Assembly: GCA_017462125.1 (NCBI GenBank)
Contig: JAFTRQ010000182.1
Location: forward strand, 1-13,928
DNA: 13,928 nucleotides
DNA from: Clostridia bacterium
Lineage (GTDB): Bacteria; Bacillota_A; Clostridia; Oscillospirales; CAG-272
Direction: 5' to 3'
Part shown: positions 1 through 6,411 of the stretch, in pieces
How positions within the stretch are numbered: the first letter of the stretch is position 1
Layout: each line of letters begins with the position of its first letter
Position numbers and translations under genes: made by a program
The notes under the pieces: model-generated
The model's database searches: none
What the model was told of the DNA's origin: nothing
Seen by the model: only the letters and a program-made list of their open reading frames with translations

Positions 1-30
1 CAAATACCGAGAGAATGAGGAGAAATAGCA

Positions 31-68
31 GACCCACCGACAAACAAAAGTCGGTGGGTCATTTTTTT
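31..68 (+). terminator. Rho-independent terminator of an upstream gene
   Basis: A perfect 11-bp stem (GACCCACCGAC / GTCGGTGGGTC, 31-41 and 50-60) closes an 8-nt A-rich loop and is followed by a run of seven T at 62-68. It presumably ends a transcript entering from the left and isolates the promoter at 89-117. Confidence 0.93.
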
Positions 69-88
69 ATTCAACTGCCGAAAATGTG

Positions 89-117
89 TTGAAAAGTTCA
101 CGATATTATGATATAAT
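89..117 (+). promoter_or_regulatory. Sigma-A-type promoter for the FIVAR lipoprotein/deformylase operon
   Basis: TTGAAA (89-94) and a perfect TATAAT (112-117) are separated by 17 nt, about 60 nt upstream of the first start codon. No operator-like dyad is obvious around it. Confidence 0.85.
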
Positions 118-176
118 AAGTAGAATGGGATAGGTATATCCCCACACCAATTTGACGAAAGGAGCGAAAGACCGAA

Positions 177-1394
177 ATGCTGAAACGGATAGCCGCAATT
201 TTGCTTTTGCTGACAATGGCATTCTCCATCGTTTCGTGCAAGGACGAAACGGACGAAATAAATACCGCTCCTTTACAAGAGCTAATGGCTACCACATACG
301 AGGAAAGCGAATACACTCCGTCAACCTATAAGCAATACACGGAAGCTCTCGAAAATGCCCAAGAGTTTCTTGATAGCGAAAGCAAGACACAGTATGACTA
401 CAACACCGCATACCGGGAGTTAAAGGCAGCTATCACAATACTCGCCAAGAAACCCGACAAAACCGCACTTGCGGACAAGATAGCCGAAGCTGAAGAGTAT
501 GAAAAGAACCTTGACTCATACTACAACGCATCTACCGAAAAACTCGTTGCAGCCTTGGACACAGCCAAGAAATATCTCGCCGATGAGGATGCTACGCAAG
601 GTTTGGTCGATTATGCCATTACAAGTTTGACCGAGGGCATTGAAAAGCTCGAAGTCAGAGCGGACAAAAGCGGTCTCGTAGAGCTTGTGAGTAGTGCAAA
701 CGCAATCGACAAGGAAGAATACATGAATACGGATTGGTCGAGTTTCGACACAGCCGTATCAAATGCAAACAAAATCATAGACAAGGAGTCTGCGACCGAG
801 GTCGAAATAACCAACGCACAGACCGCCTTGACCGCCGCTATGGGGGACTTGGTGCGGAAACCCGATAAGACAGCACTACAAGCTCTGTACGACCAAGCGG
901 TAGCCATAGATACGACCCTCTACTCCAAGGCTACGGTTGCCACCTTGGACTACGCAAAAGCGGTGGCTTGGGATGCACTCTACATTGCACAGGTAGATCA
1001 AACAAGAGTGGATGAGGTCGCTGCCGAATTAAGCTCGGCTATCAACGGCTTGCAAATCAAGGTTACGAAGACCTACAAAGTAACCTGTACAGCCACCATG
1101 ATTTACAACAACAACGTAGGAGACCAATGGGGCTACTACACGACCATCAATGACTATGACTTCTCGAAGAAATATACCTTTGAGGAGGAGGTCGGAATCA
1201 CGATACAAGCCGAGGCGAATGTTTACGAAAACGATGATGTCACCGATTGGGGGTCATTGTTCTTCGACTTGGTCATGACAGACGGATATACCACCTCGGT
1301 AGAAGTGGTAGTTCGAGAGAACCGAGGCACCTATGCGGGCAACAAAGCCAAGTGGAAAATGACCTATACGGTAACCGAGGTCATAGAGGAATAA
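177..1394 (+). CDS. Surface lipoprotein with four FIVAR-like repeats
   Basis: Predicted exported, lipid-anchored protein of 405 aa. Residues 1-20 are a lipoprotein signal peptide (charged MLKR, hydrophobic core) ending in IVSC, so Cys21 is the likely lipidated residue. About four helical repeats of ~65 residues follow (roughly 29-92, 95-158, 163-226, 230-293). Each ends in a 'LxxAIxxL' helix and three are introduced by PDKTAL or DKSGL; this is the pattern of FIVAR domains found in Gram-positive surface proteins. Residues ~295-405 form a separate beta-rich, Tyr/Thr-rich C-terminal domain that I do not recognise. The start is supported by GAAAGGAG at 157-164. The deformylase gene begins 1 nt after the stop, so the two are almost certainly co-transcribed. 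FIVAR domains are linked to binding at the cell surface, often of carbohydrate; the ligand here is unknown. Confidence 0.85.
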   Translation: MLKRIAAILLLLTMAFSIVSCKDETDEINTAPLQELMATTYEESEYTPSTYKQYTEALENAQEFLDSESKTQYDYNTAYRELKAAITILAKKPDKTALADKIAEAEEYEKNLDSYYNASTEKLVAALDTAKKYLADEDATQGLVDYAITSLTEGIEKLEVRADKSGLVELVSSANAIDKEEYMNTDWSSFDTAVSNANKIIDKESATEVEITNAQTALTAAMGDLVRKPDKTALQALYDQAVAIDTTLYSKATVATLDYAKAVAWDALYIAQVDQTRVDEVAAELSSAINGLQIKVTKTYKVTCTATMIYNNNVGDQWGYYTTINDYDFSKKYTFEEEVGITIQAEANVYENDDVTDWGSLFFDLVMTDGYTTSVEVVVRENRGTYAGNKAKWKMTYTVTEVIEE

Positions 1395-1395
1395 C

Positions 1396-1812
1396 ATGAT
1401 AAAAGAGCTAATGCACGACCCCATTTTTCTTGCGGGAAAGTCGGAGGTCGCTACGATAAATGACCTACCAATCGCCAAGGATTTGCTCGACACTCTAATG
1501 GCTCATAAAGAGACTTGTGTAGGGATGGCGGCGAACATGATTGGGGAGCGGAAATGCATCATTGCATTCGTCTGTGATGACGGAACTTACATGACAATGA
1601 TGAACCACGAAATCATCAAAAAGGCGCTTCCATACGATACCGAGGAAGGCTGCCTTTCGCTCCTCGGTGGACCGCGTAAAAGCAAGCGGTACAAGACCAT
1701 AAAAGTGCAATATCAAACCCTTGATATGAAGACACGAACCAAAACCTTTGAGGGGTGGACAGCACAGATAATTCAGCACGAAGTCGACCATTGCAACGGC
1801 ATACTCATTTGA
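1396..1812 (+). CDS. def: Peptide deformylase, short 'AANM' class
   Basis: Likely removes the N-formyl group from nascent proteins. The 138-aa protein carries the metal-site motifs EGCLS (84-88) and HEVDH (128-132), giving ligands Cys86, His128 and His132 and catalytic Glu129. Motif I is unusual: canonical GxGxAAxQ is here CVGMAANM (41-48), so the first Gly is Cys and the active-site Gln is Met. As I recall, this variant recurs in a compact subclass of clostridial deformylases, so it need not mean loss of function. The chain ends immediately after HCNGILI. GAGGA at 1386-1390, inside the end of the upstream gene, serves as ribosome site, so translation is probably coupled to the lipoprotein. 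Whether it is the housekeeping enzyme or an accessory copy cannot be told from this window. Confidence 0.88.
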   Translation: MIKELMHDPIFLAGKSEVATINDLPIAKDLLDTLMAHKETCVGMAANMIGERKCIIAFVCDDGTYMTMMNHEIIKKALPYDTEEGCLSLLGGPRKSKRYKTIKVQYQTLDMKTRTKTFEGWTAQIIQHEVDHCNGILI

Positions 1813-1816
1813 AAGT

Positions 1817-1881
1817 GAGACCTTTTGCTGTCTTGACCCACGTTGAAACTATTGTTTGTCTTTGCAAACAATAGTTTCAAC
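1817..1881. repeat. Left copy of a ~65-bp repeat with perfect 17-bp hairpin
   Basis: The unit is GAGACCTTTTGC (1817-1828), a 13-nt spacer, then GTTGAAACTATTGTTTG (1842-1858), a 6-nt loop and its exact reverse complement (1865-1881). A second unit with the same order, the same 12-mer, the same 13-nt spacer and a related hairpin lies in the same orientation at 3027-3088. There is no T-tract after the hairpin, so it is not a standard terminator. It begins just after the deformylase stop codon. Confidence 0.85.
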
Positions 1882-2054
1882 AATGAATTGCAACCTAACG
1901 GTTGCGTGAATTGAGCACAAGTGCTCATGAATTGGCTTGCCATGAATTGCCCTGCGGGGCATTGGGGGTGCAATTCAATTCATGGAGGAGGCGAAACGCC
2001 GACGAGAAATCATGATGCGATAGCATCAATTCATGACACGAAGTGTCAAATCAT
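1882..2054 (+). repeat. Array of small hairpins with mutually complementary linkers
   Basis: Left half: linker (A/G)TGAATT followed by a small hairpin, four times: GCAACC/GGTTGC (1890-1905), GAGCAC/GTGCTC (1913-1926), GGC/GCC (1934-1941), GCCC/GGGC (1949-1960). Right half: GGCG/CGCC (1990-2000), GATGC/GCATC (2014-2027) and GACAC/GTGTC (2035-2047), with linkers AATTCAT and AAATCAT after the last two. The right-half linker is the reverse complement of the left-half linker. The whole could fold into a long-range duplex studded with side hairpins. The stems differ in sequence while the linkers are conserved. It ends 19 nt before the four-helix-bundle start codon, so it would be the 5' leader of that mRNA. 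I see no convincing promoter inside it. Confidence 0.75.
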
Positions 2055-2073
2055 CAAAAAACGAGGGCTTACG

Positions 2074-2445
2074 ATGAAAGAAAATTTTTTAGTCGATTTA
2101 TCAAAGCAATTCGCGGTTGATATCGTAAATCTTTGCACAGATATCAAAGAAAACAGAAAAAGCAATGTATTATTAAACCAAGTATTGCGTAGCGGTACAA
2201 GTATCGGTGCAAACATTCACGAAGCCAACTATGCTGCAAGTAAAGCAGATTTTGTCAATAAATTCCAAATTGCACTAAAAGAGTGTTACGAAACCGATTA
2301 TTGGCTTGGATTGTTCAAAGATACGCGCATGATAACCGAAGAAGAATACAAGGATATGTTTGCAAAATGTAGTAAAATTCGAAAATTGCTCATTGCTTCC
2401 ATCACCACCGCAAAAGGAACGGTTGAGGACAAAAGTGATTTTTGA
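2074..2445 (+). CDS. Four-helix-bundle protein (S23 / bAvd-like)
   Basis: This 123-aa, all-helical protein belongs by motif to the four-helix-bundle family that includes proteins encoded in 23S rRNA intervening sequences ('S23') and the accessory protein Avd of diversity-generating retroelements. The family signature LRSGTSIGANIHEA is at residues 38-51, with KADFVNKFQIALKE (57-70) and ETDYWL (73-78) in the next helix. Members are basic, ring-forming and nucleic-acid-associated where studied. The start was chosen at the ATG at 2074 because GAGGG (2063-2067) precedes it and because translation upstream would run through the hairpin array. No reverse transcriptase, template repeat or rRNA is nearby, so neither a DGR nor an rRNA insertion is supported. 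The leader array suggests an RNA partner, but the function is unknown. Confidence 0.88.
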   Translation: MKENFLVDLSKQFAVDIVNLCTDIKENRKSNVLLNQVLRSGTSIGANIHEANYAASKADFVNKFQIALKECYETDYWLGLFKDTRMITEEEYKDMFAKCSKIRKLLIASITTAKGTVEDKSDF

Positions 2446-2506
2446 GCAAAACTCAAAACTCTCATTTACAGCAGTAATTGTTAACATATCGAAAGGGGCA
2501 ATCTTG

Positions 2507-2990
2507 ATGAAAGCTAAAATGAAAATAAAATATAGAAAAGCTTGGTTGTTTATAATCGGTGTTACTTTACTGTTAGCATTACTCGTTGTAATGGCGGTAG
2601 CCTTTATTTCCGAGGAACATAACTACGGATTAGCGGTTTTATGCTTATTGCTTGGTGTCGTAATTCCTATTGCTATGTATTTCCGCTTTAATTATGGAAT
2701 AACAATCAACGAAAAACGTGTAGTAGCGCGCAAATAAAAGTATTACGATATGACGATATAAGAAGTATTATTGTGAAATTCACTAATGAAAGCGTTGTAG
2801 CTTACATAAAGATGAAAAAACAACAAGAATACGTTTTTGTTTGGGACAGTGTTTTCTTGGGTACAAATGTGATCTTACCCCCAAAAACAAAATTAAGCTC
2901 TATGACAAATTTGTTGAAGATAGTATTGTGAGCTTGTCCCAGTACCCGAAGGTAAAAATTCAAAATTTTTATATACCTGGATCAAAATGA
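2507..2990 (+). pseudogene. Membrane protein with C-terminal PH-like domain, broken by two frameshifts
   Basis: ATG 2507 (ribosome site AAAGGGG 2492-2498) opens a 76-aa frame with two membrane helices (~13-34, 41-58) ending at TAA 2735-2737. Coding sense continues in the next frame from 2734 (IKVLRYDDIRSIIVKFTN... to ...NVILPPKT) until TGA 2929-2931, and in a third frame from 2889 (KIKLYDKFVEDSIV... to YIPGSK) until TGA 2988-2990. Restoring one A near 2732-2734 and one A near 2889-2892 gives a single protein of ~160 aa. Two N-terminal helices followed by a beta-rich domain with 'YGITINEKRVVAR...LRYDDI' is the layout of small bacterial PH-domain membrane proteins. Both lesions are one-base losses in A runs, so decay and assembly error are both possible. 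The final stop lies in the TGAGAC repeat edge, so the native C-terminus may also be lost. Confidence 0.7.
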
Positions 2991-3026
2991 GACTTTTTGA
3001 ACTTACCCCCATTTTTGACTTATTTT

Positions 3027-3088
3027 GAGACCTTTTGCATTCCCCACTCGTGTTGAATCTGTCATTTGCGTCAAACGACAAATTCAAC
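3027..3088. repeat. Right copy of the ~65-bp repeat with imperfect 17-bp hairpin
   Basis: GAGACCTTTTGC (3027-3038), a 13-nt spacer, then GTTGAATCTGTCATTTG (3052-3068), a 3-nt loop and CAAACGACAAATTCAAC (3072-3088). Two positions mismatch as DNA (C-A and A-C); in a minus-strand RNA both become G-U pairs. A second TGAGAC-type motif precedes it at 2988-2999. Confidence 0.82.
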
Positions 3089-3408
3089 ATCCAAAGAATC
3101 GATAAAAAAGGAGCGGTAACGGGAGAGGAAAGACCGGACGGTCCATCCTGCATGGGAAAAGTGCCGGTAGGCGTAGCGAAGCTTGCCTGAAAATATGGAG
3201 AGCCGCTCATCGCGTTTTTCGGATGCGTGACCGAGGATGTCTGCGCGTGCAATGAGCAGGCATTGACATTTTTTCGATTCTGCCAAGTGTATACACGCAG
3301 GAAAAGGCAATGGACGTTGGCAACGCGTACCGCAATTTAAAAACAGATCTTCCGGTTGATCCGTTGCTTCGGTCAGCGGGAGTGACTCGCCAAAGGAGAA
3401 GAACATGA
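3089..3408 (+). pseudogene. Glycerate kinase, decayed 3' fragment
   Basis: Conceptual translation gives a recognisable C-terminal segment of the GlxK/GarK-type glycerate kinase family. From 3110 it reads GAVTGEERPDGPSCMGKVPV and continues GVAKLA, stop, KYGEPLIAFFGCVTEDV. After a frame change at 3257-3259 it reads GIDIFSILPSVYTQEKAMD and on to NAYRNLKTD. Family members have TGEGRxDGQ...GKVPxGVA...KKYGxPVIAxxGC...GIDAxFSI...LEEAM there. Lesions: loss of everything upstream at the repeat boundary (3088/3089), an in-frame TGA at 3188-3190 where Arg/Lys is expected (CGA to TGA is the simplest route), and a one-base loss near 3258. The terminal frame ends at TGA 3406-3408, overlapping the next gene's ATG. 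An intact copy would phosphorylate glycerate; this one cannot. Confidence 0.8.
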
Positions 3409-3647
3409 AAAAGAAAATCTGGAACGCCATATTGGAAGCGGTTGGAGAATTGATCCTAACCCTTCTATGTTTGGGAATCGGGATTCTCATTGTTAGTCTG
3501 TTTGGGGTGAATGTTGCTTTGGATGACGTGGACTATGATTTGCTCATTCTGCTTGGATGTGCCGTTTTTGTCGCAAGCTTTATAGCGGTCTATTTCTTTG
3601 TACAATGGATAAAAAAACGGTTCGAGAAGCGAAAAAACGAGGAGTGA
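3405..3647 (+). CDS. Small two-helix membrane protein, hypothetical
   Basis: This 80-aa protein has a short basic/amphipathic N-terminus, two predicted membrane helices (~15-35 and ~46-68) with an acidic loop between (ALDDVDYD), and a highly charged C-terminal tail (KKRFEKRKNEE). AAGGAG at 3393-3398, 6 nt before the ATG, supports the start. The ATG overlaps the stop of the decayed glycerate kinase frame, so it may once have been translated behind that gene. I do not recognise a family. Confidence 0.68.
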   Translation: MKKKIWNAILEAVGELILTLLCLGIGILIVSLFGVNVALDDVDYDLLILLGCAVFVASFIAVYFFVQWIKKRFEKRKNEE

Positions 3648-3710
3648 TCCGTCTTACTTCCTATATGACGTGCCCCTCATGATTAAAAATCAGAAAGGTG
3701 TTTTACTGAC

Positions 3711-4691
3711 ATGGAGTCATTTATATTTGCGGTCAACGCGGTGCTTCCCATCGTATTGATGGTAGCCATTGGCTACGGGATCAAGCGGATCGGGCTGATC
3801 AGCGAAGCAGTAGCAAAGGCATTGAACAAGTTAGTCTTCCGAGTTCTTTTGCCCTGTACGCTGTTTTTGAATGTCTATAAAATCGAGGATCCAGCCGCCA
3901 TGGATCTCGGCTACATATATTATGCCATCGGTATTACCGTAGTGATGTTTCTGTTGGCGTTCCCTGCCGTTATGGCGGTGACAAAAGAATCCAATCAACG
4001 GGGTGTCCTGATTCAGGCGGTCTTTCGCTCGAATTTCGCCTTGATCGGAATTCCTCTCGCTACCTCTCTTTACGGCGAGGAGGGAAGCTTGATTGCCACC
4101 TTACTTTCCGCGTTCATTATTCCCATATTTAATGTTTTGGCAGTGATTTGTCTGACCGTATTTGGAGACGGTGGTAAGCCGAGCGTTAAGAAGATCCTTT
4201 TGGGAATTCTGAAAAATCCGCTGATCCAAAGCATTGCTCTGGGCGGTATATGCCTTGGTGCTCGCGCACTGTTTGGGTACTGGGGAATCGATTTCAGGCT
4301 TTCCGATATTACTCCTGTGTACTCGGTGGCGGAGCAGTTGTCCAAGACCGCTACCCCCATTGCTCTGTTGGTGTTGGGAGCGCAGTTTGAATTTTCGGCG
4401 GTTCCGGCACTGAAAAAGCAAATTTTATTCGGAACCGTTTTGCGAACCATTATTATGCCCGCCATAGCTCTTTCCGTCGCGTACCTGATGGGATGCTTCA
4501 GCGGCGCTCACTTCGCGGCATTTGTGGCACTGTTTGGTACGCCGGTTGCCGTTTCCAGCGTGCCTATGGCGCAGGAAATGGGAGCTGATGCCAGAGTCGC
4601 CGGACAACTCGTGGTCTGGACGACCCTTCTGTCCGGTTTTACCATTTTCCTAATATCTTTTGTTTTAAAAGCCCTCGGCGTATTTTCTTAA
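3711..4691 (+). CDS. AEC-family (auxin efflux carrier-like) permease
   Basis: Predicted inner-membrane secondary transporter of 326 aa, a normal length for the AEC family. About ten hydrophobic helices are spread over the chain. The N-terminus (NAVLPIVLMVAIGYGIKRIG) and the first cytoplasmic segment ending in LNKLVFRVLLPCTLFLNVYK are typical, as is the C-terminal half with ATPIALLVLGAQF (~214-226) and FGTPVAVSSVPMAQEMG (~275-291). Bacterial members move organic acids such as malate or malonate, but the substrate cannot be read from sequence. The neighbouring glycerate kinase remnant hints at an organic-acid context. The start is supported by AAAGGTG at 3694-3700. Confidence 0.88.
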   Translation: MESFIFAVNAVLPIVLMVAIGYGIKRIGLISEAVAKALNKLVFRVLLPCTLFLNVYKIEDPAAMDLGYIYYAIGITVVMFLLAFPAVMAVTKESNQRGVLIQAVFRSNFALIGIPLATSLYGEEGSLIATLLSAFIIPIFNVLAVICLTVFGDGGKPSVKKILLGILKNPLIQSIALGGICLGARALFGYWGIDFRLSDITPVYSVAEQLSKTATPIALLVLGAQFEFSAVPALKKQILFGTVLRTIIMPAIALSVAYLMGCFSGAHFAAFVALFGTPVAVSSVPMAQEMGADARVAGQLVVWTTLLSGFTIFLISFVLKALGVFS

Positions 4692-4869
4692 ATTCGCGGA
4701 GCACGGGCTTGAAGAGTGAAATGATTCGAACGGGGGCTTCCCGCTGGATTTCATGATAAAAAACAGCAGTGTCGGATAGAGTTTCAGAAATTATCTCGAA
4801 GGGAGCGGAAGCACGCTTCGGGAACGACCTAATGCGGAGATGTACGTAAAGAATATGTGAGAGAAGAAT

Positions 4870-5748
4870 ATGAAAAAGAAAGCGTTTATATATGTGATCA
4901 TTGCCGGGATTTTTTGGGGGAGCTCGGGAATTTTCGTTGGATTTCTCGCCCCCTATGGCTTCACCTCCTTACAAATGACGGCAGTTCGAGGGTTGGTCTC
5001 CTTCCTCTGCATGGCAATCTACGTGCTCTTGCGGAATCGAGGTCTGTGGCGCGTCAAGCTACCGGATCTGTTGTTGTTTCTCGGTGCCGGAGTGACGCTG
5101 TTTGGTACTGCCAGCGGCTATTATTCGTCCATGCAAATGACATCGGTTTCCACGGCGGTAACGCTGATGTACACCGCGCCCGTGTATGTGACGGTTGTTT
5201 CGGTTCTGTTTTTTGGAGAGCGTCTTTCAAAATTAAAAGTAGTTGCCATCGCTTGTATGCTCGTAGGATGCTGTTTCGTGTCCGGTGTCATCGGCGGACT
5301 GAAATTTGATCTGCTTGGAATATTGCTCGGCGTATTCTCCGGGATTTCCTATGCCGGATATAATATTTTTACGAAGATTTCCATGCGGCGCGGAAACTCA
5401 CCGGTGACAGCAACCATGTACAGCTTTCTTTTTATGACCCTGGTCGCTCTTTTGGTTTGTAACCCGAAGGAAATCGTTACTTATACTGTCAAAGATCCTA
5501 ACCTGCTTCTGCCCATGTTGATTGGTTTGGGAATCGTGACCGAGGTCGTTCCGTACCTCCTCTATACCCTGTCCTTGCGGGAGCTTCCCGCGGGAACTGC
5601 GTCAGCATTGGCAATCGTGGAGCCCTTGGCGGCAATGGTCTTTGGTGTGTTGATTTTTCATGAGGTGCCGGATGTCCCGTCGTTTGTGGGGATCGTTTTG
5701 ATCCTTTTAGCGGTGATTCTGTTGGGAAGAGCGGAGGGAAAAGAATAA
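4870..5748 (+). CDS. DMT-superfamily EamA transporter
   Basis: This 292-aa integral membrane protein has about ten predicted helices arranged as two EamA repeats (~7-135 and ~148-288). The first starts with GIFWGSSGIFVGFLAPYGFT and contains the RGLVSF segment; the second starts IGGLKFDLLGILLGVFSGIS. The motif near 247-275 (AGTASALAIVEPLAAMVFGV) is typical of the last two helices of drug/metabolite exporters of this superfamily. It probably exports or imports a small metabolite or amino acid; the substrate is unknown. The ribosome site is weak (GAGAGAAG just before the ATG). A 178-nt gap separates it from the AEC gene, with a small hairpin but no convincing terminator or promoter. Confidence 0.87.
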   Translation: MKKKAFIYVIIAGIFWGSSGIFVGFLAPYGFTSLQMTAVRGLVSFLCMAIYVLLRNRGLWRVKLPDLLLFLGAGVTLFGTASGYYSSMQMTSVSTAVTLMYTAPVYVTVVSVLFFGERLSKLKVVAIACMLVGCCFVSGVIGGLKFDLLGILLGVFSGISYAGYNIFTKISMRRGNSPVTATMYSFLFMTLVALLVCNPKEIVTYTVKDPNLLLPMLIGLGIVTEVVPYLLYTLSLRELPAGTASALAIVEPLAAMVFGVLIFHEVPDVPSFVGIVLILLAVILLGRAEGKE

Positions 5749-5823
5749 ACGAAAGAAATCACGGGCGGATCCAATACCGTGCGCAATCAATTTGACGGAT
5801 GTTATCATTCGGAGGAGGGGAAA

Positions 5824-6387
5824 ATGAGTCAAAGGAAGAAAAGCGGCTCGGCAATTTTTATGTATTGTGTTATTGGTCTTACCTTGTTATTATCGGCAAT
5901 GTGCTTTCTGCTATACTATGGGGGATGGATCAGACACGGGGTTGTTTTGTGGACAGGCATTACTGCTTTTACCGTTTTGTATCACTTCTGGCTGAGGATC
6001 ATCATGGGGAATGTGACGAAGAAATTCAAGCTTCACTACTCCCAGTGGTGGTTTCATGAGCGGCGCTTTGAGAAAAAGCTTTATAAATTCCTACGAGTAA
6101 GACGATGGAAAGAAAAGGTACTTACCTACGATCCCGCCGCTTTTTCAGTGGAGAATCACTCTTTGGAGGAGATCGCCAATACCATGACAAAAGCAGAGAC
6201 CGATCACTGGATCAACGAGCTGATCTCGGTGACTACGTTGTTCTTTGCCATTCCGTGGGGTGCTTTTTGGATTTTTCTAGCCACCGCGATCCTCGCCATG
6301 CTCTTTGACGCGCAATTCATCGTGGTTCAGCGATATAACCGCCCTGTGGTGCTGAGAGTCATAGAAAGAAAAAAGCAACGGGCATAA
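5824..6387 (+). CDS. CrtO-like (glycosyl-diaponeurosporenoate acyltransferase family) membrane protein
   Basis: This 187-aa protein has two N-terminal helices (~9-31, ~36-55), a basic/aromatic cytoplasmic segment (QWWFHERRFEKKLYKFLRVRRWK, about residues 68-90) and two C-terminal helices (~130-165), then QRYNRPVVLRVIERKK. Aromatic 'FERR(F)EKKLYxxLxVxxWK' followed by 'AETDHWIN' and a terminal 'QRYNRP' is the pattern I associate with the CrtO family, named for the staphyloxanthin acyltransferase. Most clostridial members sit, as here, without carotenoid genes, so the real substrate is unclear. A start at 5824 is preferred over 5779 because GGAGGAGGGG lies at 5811-5820. It is co-directional with the transporter upstream and the esterase downstream. 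Confidence 0.6.
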   Translation: MSQRKKSGSAIFMYCVIGLTLLLSAMCFLLYYGGWIRHGVVLWTGITAFTVLYHFWLRIIMGNVTKKFKLHYSQWWFHERRFEKKLYKFLRVRRWKEKVLTYDPAAFSVENHSLEEIANTMTKAETDHWINELISVTTLFFAIPWGAFWIFLATAILAMLFDAQFIVVQRYNRPVVLRVIERKKQRA

Positions 6388-6411
6388 ATCAGAATTACAA
6401 AAGGAGAACAT

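Larger units (their letters stand above)
1817..3088. mobile_element. Putative cassette bracketed by direct repeats
   Basis: Two same-orientation ~62-65 bp units (1817-1881, 3027-3088) flank a hairpin array, a four-helix-bundle gene and a broken membrane-protein gene. The interior coding part is visibly more AT-rich than the genes from 3405 onward. The right repeat abuts the broken end of a glycerate kinase gene. TGAGAC[C/T]TTTTG occurs three times at the edges (1816, 2988, 3026), which resembles the multiple terminal binding sites of some insertion sequences (the IS21 family is one thought). No transposase or integrase is present, so it would be a remnant, a non-autonomous element, or two independent insertions of the same small repeat. 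Confidence 0.4.

Noticed and set aside
1882..2054. CRISPR array or integron cassette sites
   Set aside because: The conserved unit is only ~7 nt, it inverts half-way, and the intervening parts are themselves palindromes rather than unique spacers; no Cas or integrase gene is present.
1921..2073. Upstream extension of the four-helix-bundle gene to 174 aa
   Set aside because: The added 51 residues would be encoded by the hairpin array, and the ATG at 2074 has its own ribosome site and matches the family's usual N-terminus.
3119..3180. RNase P RNA-like 5' segment (GAGGAAAGACCGGAC)
   Set aside because: The resemblance to the conserved P4 strand is not followed by the other conserved blocks, and the same bases translate as the TGEERPDG motif of a glycerate kinase.
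3071..3490. 139-aa minus-strand frame
   Set aside because: It is antisense to the glycerate kinase remnant and to the small membrane gene, with no ribosome site and no recognisable domain.
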